Below, in pieces: positions 8,962 through 16,934 of a DNA stretch of 35,626 bases. The notes beneath the pieces were generated by a model. The model worked only from the letters and a program-made list of their open reading frames with translations, had not been told where the DNA came from and did no database searches. Every line of letters starts with the position of its first letter. Position 1 is the stretch's first letter. The translations under genes were made by a program, and so were the position numbers. Source of the stretch: Acidobacteriota bacterium (GTDB lineage Bacteria > Acidobacteriota > UBA6911); NCBI GenBank assembly GCA_017860135.1, contig JAFNAG010000006.1, positions 1 through 35,626 on the forward strand. Reading direction: 5' to 3'.

Positions 8962-9051
8962 GCCGGCTTAAAATCGAGATCGAGGGGACTGGAGCGGCTG
9001 ATACTTCTTGTCAGTACTTGCGGGCATGGACTTTCGCTTGGGCCGACCCCT
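8962..9051 (+). repeat. Dispersed intergenic repeat, copy C3
   Basis: GCCGGCTTAAAATCGAGATCGAGGGGACTG...GGGCCGACCCCT; 17/19 match to C2 at the left end, matching right end at the same spacing. Confidence 0.5.
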
Positions 9052-9071
9052 TTCTGAAAGGAGGGAATGAG

Positions 9072-10838
9072 ATGAATAAATTGAAAAGACTGCTCAGTGT
9101 CGTTGTCCTCTTGGAGCTGTTTGGAACGTTTCAGCTGTTGCCGTCAGAGGCGAGTCGCGCCCAGGAAGCGGATCGAGTCTATGTCAACGGCAATATCTAT
9201 ACCGTGGACAAAGGATTCAGCAAGGCTTCTGCCATGGCTGTGAAGGACGGCCGGTTCACCTACGTGGGGACGGATGCCGGAGTAAAGCCTTACATCGGTC
9301 CTCTGACTTTTGTTGCCGACCTGAAAGGCAAAACCGTAATCCCCGGCTTGCATGACGCTCATGTGCATATCAGGTACGGAGAAAGAGAACTATATCCGCG
9401 AATCCCGGATATCAGGGCAACCATCGGTGAGTGGGCTTCTGTCGAGCGCATGCAGGAAGTGATCAGGCGCTGCCTGGCGACGGGGGAGGGGATGCGTCCG
9501 GGTCCCGAGCCGCGGTGGCTGGTTTTGAGCGGCTGGATGTCTGATGTCTGGGATCCGCCGGAATTCCGTAAAGAGCTGATCGATGCCGTGGCACCCGATA
9601 ATCCGGTTTATATCAGCCGTTACACTCACGGCAGCGGCGCCAACAGCAAAGCCTTACAGCTTGCCGGCATAACACGTGACACTCCTGATCCTCCGGGCGG
9701 CCACATCAAAAAGGACAAGAATGGGGAGCCCACAGGTGAGTTTGTGGAGACTGCTCCTGCGCAATTGACGCGACTTATTCCGCCCTTGCCTCCGATGACC
9801 GATTATGAAATCAGCCGCAACCTCGTGGAAGGGACTCAATTGGCCGTGGCAAGCGGACTCACCACCATCCACGGGGCCGACACAGCGGGTTACGATGAAG
9901 TTCAGAGGCGGATCAAACTCTACGAGGTTGGTTTGCTCCGGGTAAGAATCAACGAGATGATCAGCGAGAGTGCGGCAAAAAGGCTGGGCAAACCGTTGAA
10001 CCACGGCAATAGATACTTCGCCCGGTCGGTCAAGGCGTTTGCAGATGGCGCCTTGGGATCCAGAGGAGCGCTTTTCCTCAAGGAGTACAGCGACTATCCG
10101 GGTTTCTTCGGGGAACCCAGACGAAGTGAAGACCAGCTGGCTGGATCTGCCACCGAGCTGCTGAAAATCGGTTTTAATATGAGGGTTCACTGCATTGGCG
10201 ACGCGGCGAATCGGATCGCCATCAATGCCTATGAAAAAGCCCTGAAGGCTACCGGGAAAGACGGGAAAGAGGTCAGGTTCGCTCTGGAACATTGTCAGGT
10301 CCTGACTCCCGCAGATATACCCAGGCTTGCCAGGCTGGGAATCGTCGCTTCCATGCAGCCGCTGCACGCAACTGAGGATATGCATTTTGCCGAATCCAGG
10401 ATGGGGTCGGAACGTCTGAAGTATGCCTATATTTGGAGTGATCTGCTGGATCTTGGCGTGGTGATTGCAACCGGAACGGATTATTCCGTCTCTCCTTACA
10501 ACCCGTTTTACACGCTGCATGCCGCGGTCACCAGACAGGACCGGAACAACAATCCCCCGGGAGGCTGGATCCCCCGACAGGCCATGACGAGAGAAGAGGC
10601 CTTGCGGGCTGCAACCATGGGGGGCGCCTATGTGATGCATGCTGAAGACATCCTGGGATCCATCGAGGTCGGGAAGCTGGCTGATTTTGTGGTCATTCCT
10701 GTCGACTATATGACGATCCCGGCGGAGAATATCTGGAAGATAGAACCCGAAATGACGGTCATTGGAGGTGAAACGGTCTACACAAAGCCGATGGAGAAAA
10801 AGGGATCGGACCGGAGCAACAACAACGTGGCGAAATAA
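9072..10838 (+). CDS. Amidohydrolase family protein, YtcJ-like
   Basis: Start 9072 (MNKLKRLLSVVVLLELFG) after GAGGGAATGAG; 'VYVNGNIYTVDKGFSKASAMAVKDGRFTYVG', 'KTVIPGLHDAHVHIRYGE', 'MRVHCIGDAANRIAINAYEKAL', 'IATGTDYSVSPYNPFYTLHAAVTRQD'. Confidence 0.9.
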   Translation: MNKLKRLLSVVVLLELFGTFQLLPSEASRAQEADRVYVNGNIYTVDKGFSKASAMAVKDGRFTYVGTDAGVKPYIGPLTFVADLKGKTVIPGLHDAHVHIRYGERELYPRIPDIRATIGEWASVERMQEVIRRCLATGEGMRPGPEPRWLVLSGWMSDVWDPPEFRKELIDAVAPDNPVYISRYTHGSGANSKALQLAGITRDTPDPPGGHIKKDKNGEPTGEFVETAPAQLTRLIPPLPPMTDYEISRNLVEGTQLAVASGLTTIHGADTAGYDEVQRRIKLYEVGLLRVRINEMISESAAKRLGKPLNHGNRYFARSVKAFADGALGSRGALFLKEYSDYPGFFGEPRRSEDQLAGSATELLKIGFNMRVHCIGDAANRIAINAYEKALKATGKDGKEVRFALEHCQVLTPADIPRLARLGIVASMQPLHATEDMHFAESRMGSERLKYAYIWSDLLDLGVVIATGTDYSVSPYNPFYTLHAAVTRQDRNNNPPGGWIPRQAMTREEALRAATMGGAYVMHAEDILGSIEVGKLADFVVIPVDYMTIPAENIWKIEPEMTVIGGETVYTKPMEKKGSDRSNNNVAK

Positions 10839-11142
10839 TTAGCGCCGAAACAGGTGCAAAAGCAGGCCTCGATCCCGTTATTTGACCGTCTTGATTGCGT
10901 TGAGCAGCTGCAGGCAGCCGCAGAAGTCCGCGCCGAGGCCCACCCCATCGCGTGCGACCGCGCCAGAAGAACGGGCTCCCCACGCAGCCTGCGAGACGTT
11001 CCCGCTGCCTGAGCTGCGCAAAGACCAACGTTCCTCATACGGCGCCTGTGAGCGGCGATTGCTCCCGGGCTTCCTGAAGCATGCCAGGCGCGCTGCAGGA
11101 TGCGGCCTTCATGGAGCCACCGTCCCCATCCTGCCATCTCGC

Positions 11143-11173
11143 TTGTAATAACCATATTTCAGGCCTACAATAT
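11143..11173 (+). promoter_or_regulatory. Predicted promoter and palindromic operator of toxin-antitoxin module 2
   Basis: TTGTAA (11143-11148), 17-nt spacer, TACAAT (11166-11171); imperfect palindrome ATATTnnAGGCCTnnAATAT (11154-11173). Confidence 0.65.
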
Positions 11174-11177
11174 AGCT

Positions 11178-11420
11178 ATGAAGATGGCTAATGTGGCCGA
11201 ATTAAAAAACCGACTGAGCGAGTATCTGAGACTGGTCGAAAAGGGCGAAGAAATCGAAATCCGCAAACGGAACATACCGATCGCGAGGGTTGTGCCGCTG
11301 CATCGGAAGACCGCCGGCCGGCGGCTGGGGGCCGGCGCGGGCACGGTCAGGATTCGCGGCAAACTCACTGAGCCGCTGATTCCGGCGGATGTGTGGGAAT
11401 CGTCGAGGGGCCTGCGATGA
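11178..11420 (+). CDS. Phd/YefM-type antitoxin
   Basis: MKMANVAELKNRLSEYLRLVEKGEEIEIRKRNIPIARVVPL; stop overlaps toxin start (ATGA). Confidence 0.9.
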   Translation: MKMANVAELKNRLSEYLRLVEKGEEIEIRKRNIPIARVVPLHRKTAGRRLGAGAGTVRIRGKLTEPLIPADVWESSRGLR

Positions 11421-11809
11421 AGGTGCTGCTTGACACCTGTACGATCCTCTGGGCGGTGGCGGCGCCCGATGACTTATCTTCAACAGCCCGCGCTGTTCTC
11501 GACGATCCGGAAACGGAAGCTTTCTATTGCCCCATGAGTTGTGCCGAGATCGCATGGGCGGTCGCACGCAAGCGGGTTTTTCTGGATCGGCACTGGAAGC
11601 TCTGGTTCCGGCATTTTGTCGAGATGTCAGGCTGGGAGTGCCTGCCGATCAGTCTCGACATCGTTGAAGAGTCTTATTCCCTGCCGGAGCCGTTCCATGC
11701 CGATCCTGTGGACCGGCTCCTGGCCGCCACGGCACGGATCCATGATCTGCGCCTGATCACCGCTGATGAAAAACTGATCCTCTATCCGCACGTCCGCACG
11801 ATCTGGTGA
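11417..11809 (+). CDS. vapC: PIN-domain toxin (VapC-like)
   Basis: MKVLLDTCTILWAVAAPDDLS, CAEIAWAVARK, HADPVDRLLAATARIHDLRLITADEKLILYP: standard PIN acidic residues. Confidence 0.92.
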   Translation: MKVLLDTCTILWAVAAPDDLSSTARAVLDDPETEAFYCPMSCAEIAWAVARKRVFLDRHWKLWFRHFVEMSGWECLPISLDIVEESYSLPEPFHADPVDRLLAATARIHDLRLITADEKLILYPHVRTIW

Positions 11810-11911
11810 TCATGAATCGGCACCAGCAGATGGCCGGGCAGTCTCGGTCGGCCCCCGAGCAGACCAGCGCCTGCTTTACATCGACGCCGACCTCTCTCTA
11901 AAATCGCCAGC

Positions 11912-12130
11912 ATGAATGACTCGACCATCGTCCTGGCGGGGGCCACCGGCAATCTCGGCGGGCGCATCGCCGGGGCTCAGCTCGCGCGGGGCGCCACCGT
12001 GCGGACGCTCGTTCGCCGCAGCGCCGGGCCGGAGAAGCTGGAGCTGCTGCGCAAGCTCGGCGCGACGGTTGCCGTGGTAAACTTCAGCAGCGTTTCCGAG
12101 CTGACAGCCCCGTTCTCGGGTGCGTCCTGC
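11912..12130 (+). pseudogene. Truncated NmrA/NAD(P)-binding Rossmann protein fragment
   Basis: MNDSTIVLAGATGNLGGRIAGAQLARGATVRTLVRRSAGPEKLELLRKLGATVAVVNFSSVSELTAPFSGASCV (GATGxxG Rossmann motif), then family-like sequence stops. Confidence 0.75.
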
Positions 12131-12300
12131 GTCGGGGGTGTGCATCCTGACGCTGGGCATTAAATCGGCATGACAGCCCTGATGTTCCGCTTCGTCTATG
12201 GTGCAATCTTACGGGGATTGCCTTTTCCCGAGGAGAATCGGATCCTCCGCATTGGCTGGATTCAGCCGTCGGCGCCTGATGCCTGGGAATCTTTTGGACA
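12131..12300 (+). pseudogene. ADOP/MacB-type ABC permease N-terminal fragment with frameshift
   Basis: Reads VCILTLGIKSA in one frame then MTALMFRFVYGAILRGLPFPEENRILRIGW in another, resembling 'LTLALGIGANTAMFSxVxGVLLRPLPFPE' of ADOP permeases. Confidence 0.65.
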
Positions 12301-12444
12301 CCCGTTATCCAGGGCTTACACCCTCAGGATTCTTCATGCCCTGCCCCGCCTGGGGCTGAATTATTTGACTTGCGGGCGGTGACAGGTGATTGGAGCCGCC
12401 CCTGACTGATCGCCGTTGGGAATATGCTGCCACTCCCGGGAAGC

Positions 12445-14295
12445 TCACCTGAACCACTCGGGCAAGGCCGTGGACATGAAAGGAAGGTAAGTGATCAGCA
12501 GGACAACGCAGAGAAGCACAAGCAGGATCGGTACGATGGAGCGGCTTATTTCCGCCATCGGCTTGTTGAAGCGGTATGATGACAGATAGAGGTTCATACC
12601 CACCGGGGGTGTCAGGTAGCCGAGTTCCAGATTGGCCAGGAAGAGGATGCCCAGATGGATCGGATCGACACCGAAGGCTGCGCCGATCGGCACCAGGATG
12701 GGCACCACCACCACGATCGCCGAGAAGATGTCCATCAGGCATCCAACGATGAGGAGGAAGAAATTGAGAGCGAGCAGAAAAACCCATTTCGAGTGGACGG
12801 CGCCTTGGACCCACGCGATCAGGAATGCAGGGATCTGGGCGTCGATCAGGTAACCTGTGAAGCCGAGGGCGACGCCGAGTATGAGCAGGATCGCACCCAC
12901 GAGAAGCCCGCATTCGGTCATCACACGCGGCACATCCCTGAGGAGATTCAAATCCCGGTACACAAAGGCTTCCACGACAAACGCATACAATGCGGTAATC
13001 GCCGATGACTCCACCGGTGTCGCGTAACCGCTGAACAGCGCCCCTACCGCCACCGCCGGCAGCAGAAGTTCCCACCTTGCGTCCCAAAGGGATTTCTTCG
13101 CTTCAGACCAATCAAAGGCCATCCGGACAGATTGCCTCCTCGGGCTCTGCCAAACGCCCCACAGGGAAACGGCCGCCACGAGCAGGATTCCGGGGAGCAG
13201 GCCTCCCAGAAACATCTGGTTGAGCTCGATTTTCGCGATGATGGCGTAGAGGATTACCGGCAGGCACGGGGGGAAGAGCAGCCCGATCGAGCCGGAACCC
13301 GTCAGGAGCGCGAGCGCGTGATTTTCGGTGTAGCGCGCCGCGATCAGGACCGGCAGGAGGAGTCCTCCCAGCGCAAGGATGGTCACGCCAGAGGCGCCGG
13401 TGAAGGAGGTGAAAAAAGCGCACACTACCACGGTGGCAATGGCGGGCCCGCCGCGCAGATGGCCGACGAGCGCCCGAAAGACGCGCACGAGCCGCCGGGC
13501 CGCGCCCCCCTCCGCCAGGAAATACCCGGCCAGAGTGAAAAGCGGGATTGCGGGCAGGGAGGGGTTGACGACCTGATCGTAATGGCGGATGGGCATCAAT
13601 TCGATCGGCGTGCCCTCTCCCCAAAGTAGAATGAGGGCAGCGCTCCCGAGCGTGACATAAATGGGTGCGCCCAGCAACGTCGCCGCGAACACAACCAGCA
13701 TTGCCGGCACAACCATGCGCGCGGGTTCGAAGGGCAGCCAGACCACGGCTGCCAGCAGCGCACTCCCCGACAGTGCTGCCAGGGCTCGCCCTTTCCAGGC
13801 GTCGGACGCATGCCGGACCAGTCGCACCGTGATCATCGCAAATCCCAGAGGAAGCGCCGCCTGCGGAATCCAAAGCGGTATTCCATAGGCCAGAATGTCT
13901 CCCCCGGCCTGCGTCTGCATCACAAACCGCGCACTGGCCAGGGTGAGCAGGGCCGTGACTGCGGCCGCGACCGAACCGCTGAAGAGGCGGGCGCCTTCCT
14001 TGACGCGGCCTTTCAGGAGAGTCGTCAGCGTCGACAGCGCCAGCAGGCGGCCTTCGCGCGCGGCGATCGCACCGCCGATCATGCAAACCAGGAGCGTCAG
14101 ATGGGATTGCACGGAACTCGAAGCAGGAAGGACAAACGGAGTCCAGCGCAAGGCGATGTCCAGCAACGGGAGCAGGACCATCGCTGCCAGCACCATGGTC
14201 ATAAGCAGGTTCTCGCCATAGTGCAGAATGCCTTTCGGGCGAGCCTGCCCTGCTATGCCCGGCACGCCGCCTTCCGGATCCAAGCTCTCGCTCAC
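12445..14295 (-). CDS. TRAP transporter fused small and large permease (DctQ-DctM)
   Basis: 616 aa; N-terminal DctQ-like four-helix part, then DctM-like 'GTPIELMPIRHYDQVVNPSLPAIPLFTLAGYFLAEGG', 'FFTSFTGASGVTILALGGLLLPVLI', 'LELGYLTPPVGMNLYLSSYRFNKP'. GTG start overlaps the dctP stop by 4 nt. Confidence 0.93.
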   Translation of the reverse strand: MSESLDPEGGVPGIAGQARPKGILHYGENLLMTMVLAAMVLLPLLDIALRWTPFVLPASSSVQSHLTLLVCMIGGAIAAREGRLLALSTLTTLLKGRVKEGARLFSGSVAAAVTALLTLASARFVMQTQAGGDILAYGIPLWIPQAALPLGFAMITVRLVRHASDAWKGRALAALSGSALLAAVVWLPFEPARMVVPAMLVVFAATLLGAPIYVTLGSAALILLWGEGTPIELMPIRHYDQVVNPSLPAIPLFTLAGYFLAEGGAARRLVRVFRALVGHLRGGPAIATVVVCAFFTSFTGASGVTILALGGLLLPVLIAARYTENHALALLTGSGSIGLLFPPCLPVILYAIIAKIELNQMFLGGLLPGILLVAAVSLWGVWQSPRRQSVRMAFDWSEAKKSLWDARWELLLPAVAVGALFSGYATPVESSAITALYAFVVEAFVYRDLNLLRDVPRVMTECGLLVGAILLILGVALGFTGYLIDAQIPAFLIAWVQGAVHSKWVFLLALNFFLLIVGCLMDIFSAIVVVVPILVPIGAAFGVDPIHLGILFLANLELGYLTPPVGMNLYLSSYRFNKPMAEISRSIVPILLVLLCVVLLITYLPFMSTALPEWFR

Positions 14296-15338
14296 TTTCC
14301 GGCCCCTTTGGAATTTGCCCGGTATTCGGCAACCAGCCGCAGAACCTCGTCGAAGATGTCCTCGGGCACCATTTTACCGCGGATTTGCGGATAGAGGATT
14401 TTGGTCAACTCGCGCCAGGCGGCTTCCACCTCGGGAGTCGCCGGGTTGACTTTCAGGCCCTTACTCTGCATCGCGGTGATTGCGTCCAGGTCTTCCTTCC
14501 GGCTGGCCGCCCGCAGCTTTACACCGGCAGCATCAGCGGCCTCGCGTAGTTTGCCTTGCACCTCGGGAGCGATTTTGTCCCAGATGTTTTTCCTGATGAT
14601 CGTTGCCCCGGACAGCACAGCCCACTTCATATCCAGCATGTTGGGCGCCGCAGTATAAATCTGTCCCATCAGCGCCTGATTTGCGGTGATCGGAATGGCT
14701 GTGATCAGCCCCGTGCGCAAACCGGGCAGTATATCGGCAGTCTCCAGGGGAACAGGATTGTAGCCCAGCGATTTCATGAGGTCCACCTGGAAGGCATTGC
14801 CGGCCCAGGTGAACATCTTCATCGGTTTGAAATCGTCCGGATGCCGGGCAAGGGTTTTGGAGAAGAAGCGCACGAAGCCGGCGTCGCCCCAGAACAGGAC
14901 CACGAAGCCCTTGTCCAGCAGGGTTTTCTCCAACCGGGGGGTTAGCTTGCCTGCCACGTAGTCGTACTCATCCCAGGAACGGAAGGTCATCGGCAGGTTG
15001 GAGAGCCCGTTCACGGAGGGCTCGATGTCACCGAGGCCCACGACCGTGAGCATCCCGGCAGTCAGCACGCCTGCGCGCATCATGCGCACCATGTTAGCCT
15101 CGCCCCCCTGGGTGCCGTCGGGGTAAATGATCAGCCTCACGGCACCCGAGGTCGCATCGCGCCACTTCTGCCCCATCTCGATCAAAGCGGCATGGTACGA
15201 ACTTCCGCTCGGGGCGAGCGTACCCAACTTCACCGTGACAGCCTGAGCAGCCCGGACATCGCCGAGCGGCCCATCGGATCCGTGAAATGCCATGGCCAGA
15301 CCAACGATCGCTGCGATCTCGACTCCAATGTGCTTCAT
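14292..15338 (-). CDS. dctP: TRAP transporter substrate-binding protein (DctP)
   Basis: Start 15338 (MKHIGVEIAAIVGLAMAFHG); 'VTVKLGTLAPSGSSYHAALIEMGQKWRDATSGAVRLIIYPDGTQGGEANMVRMMRAG', 'MKMFTWAGNAFQVDLMKSLGYNPVPLETADILPGLRTGLITAI'. Confidence 0.92.
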   Translation of the reverse strand: MKHIGVEIAAIVGLAMAFHGSDGPLGDVRAAQAVTVKLGTLAPSGSSYHAALIEMGQKWRDATSGAVRLIIYPDGTQGGEANMVRMMRAGVLTAGMLTVVGLGDIEPSVNGLSNLPMTFRSWDEYDYVAGKLTPRLEKTLLDKGFVVLFWGDAGFVRFFSKTLARHPDDFKPMKMFTWAGNAFQVDLMKSLGYNPVPLETADILPGLRTGLITAIPITANQALMGQIYTAAPNMLDMKWAVLSGATIIRKNIWDKIAPEVQGKLREAADAAGVKLRAASRKEDLDAITAMQSKGLKVNPATPEVEAAWRELTKILYPQIRGKMVPEDIFDEVLRLVAEYRANSKGAGK

Positions 15339-16420
15339 TTTTCCCTCCCTTGCGGCGGGAAGCCCCGTTTTTCGAGACAATCAAACCAACACCCGGAGTT
15401 CATCCTCCCGGGATCCAGAATCAATTCGTCGATCCGGGACAAGAGCCATCGGGCGCGGCGCTGCATCACCAGGTTGACCATCCGGTATTCCGGCCTGACA
15501 TTCACGTCGATGGCAAGCGCCTGCTTGAGCAGGGACTCGAACTCGCGCCGGTCCTGCTTTGCAACCGACACCGACTCGGCCATTGCAACCAGCGGGCCTG
15601 CCTGGAAGCCGCCCGAGAGGGCCATCGCCCTTTCGAAGTGCTTCCGCGACCGCTCTGCTGCATCCCCCGGAGCCCCCTGCCGCACCATTTCATAGGTTAT
15701 CAGAAAAGAGTGAATGGCGCCCTGATCGTACGTCTCGTCGAGCTCCAGTGAACGGTCAATCAACGCTTCCACGGTCGTTTGATCGGCCACCATAGCCATA
15801 TCGCCTTTAGAGACGCCGATAGCCGAGCCCCAGGATGCAGCGGTCCAGTACAGTAAAGGAACATCCTCCTGCCGGGCCGATTTCACCGCTTGCCTCGGAT
15901 CGGCGCTGAGTGCCGCTGTGAAGCCCGGGCGCTTTGTTTCCAAACCGCGCAGGCCGTAGTCCCGGGCGCGCAGGTAAAGGGCGCGAGCCCGGGTTCGCAT
16001 CTCCATTGCTTTCGCCAGGTCTTCAGATTCCATCTCGTCGGCTTCCTGGCGGACGAACGCATAGGCATACTGCGTAAATCCGCTCGAAGCCGCATAGAGG
16101 AGCCCGCGATGCCGCGGGCTTTCGGCCAGGAGGCTCTCGATAAGCTTCAGGCTGAACGGGACCGCGGCTTTGATCAACTCGGGATCGTTATCGGAGGCAA
16201 AGGTGGAACCGCTCTCAGCGAGCGCGTCGCCGAGCTTGTTGATGGCGATCTTGCGGATGGAGCATCCGGAAGCTCCCATGGACACCAAGGCGAGCACTAC
16301 GGCTAGGCGCCCCGCGCGGCCCCTCCACCCACTGCTCCCTTGTGACCTGATATTCCCTATGATGCTCCCCTTCCGACTCTCAGTTTCACGACAATCCGGC
16401 ACGGCTGCTTTTCGCTTCAT
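15335..16420 (-). CDS. TRAP-associated TatT-like (TPAT) lipoprotein
   Basis: Likely start 16420 (MKRKAAVPDCRETES...VVLALVSMGASGC lipobox); 'KLGDALAESGSTFASDNDPELIKAAVPFSLKLIESLLAESPRHRGLLYAASSGFTQYAYAFV' is TatT-like. Overlaps dctP by 4 nt (ATGA). Confidence 0.85.
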   Translation of the reverse strand: MKRKAAVPDCRETESRKGSIIGNIRSQGSSGWRGRAGRLAVVLALVSMGASGCSIRKIAINKLGDALAESGSTFASDNDPELIKAAVPFSLKLIESLLAESPRHRGLLYAASSGFTQYAYAFVRQEADEMESEDLAKAMEMRTRARALYLRARDYGLRGLETKRPGFTAALSADPRQAVKSARQEDVPLLYWTAASWGSAIGVSKGDMAMVADQTTVEALIDRSLELDETYDQGAIHSFLITYEMVRQGAPGDAAERSRKHFERAMALSGGFQAGPLVAMAESVSVAKQDRREFESLLKQALAIDVNVRPEYRMVNLVMQRRARWLLSRIDELILDPGRMNSGCWFDCLEKRGFPPQGREK

Positions 16421-16934
16421 GACTGCGTTCCCTGTCAGATTGGAGGTTGCCGTACAGTCCATTTGTTTCGATCCTCCGTTGCCAATTCCAAGTCCCAGTC
16501 AATATCTCCGGCAGCTGACCGGAAGTCCTTCCACGAGGAGATAGCGATAAACATCAGGATGAATTTCAGCTTCGCCCGTGATTCCGGATTTCTCCGGGCT
16601 GTTGCCAGCACAGGTTGTCAGAATCCCGGGCGCTTCGAGGCATTGTCTCATCAAAGAATGGCTTCGGTGAGCAACCATCTCGTCTCCGCTGCCGGCATCA
16701 CTGGAAAAGATCTTATCATAAGGAAAATGGAATGGGCTGACGGCAAATCCGGTTGAATGGGGTTGGGTTCAGGCTCAAGGATGATGGTCGAGGTCCAGGT
16801 CCAGGCATATGCAGGAGAATTGTATTATGTCAGCGCTCCTCGGGACCGTCCGCTGGTTCAGATGTCTCCATTCGAAGCCCCGGGATCCGCGGAAATCCAG
16901 TCGATTGTGAATTTGGCCATTCTCGCTGTCAGAC

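Noticed and set aside
10778-11155. Minus-strand ORFs upstream of toxin-antitoxin module 2, including a short VARDGVGLGADFCGCLQLLNAIKTVK stretch
   Set aside because: No frame stays protein-like for long and no family was recognised; left unannotated.
13112-14332. 406-aa minus-strand ORF in an alternative frame
   Set aside because: Overlaps the clearly supported DctQM permease in another frame; Arg/Pro/Gly-rich.
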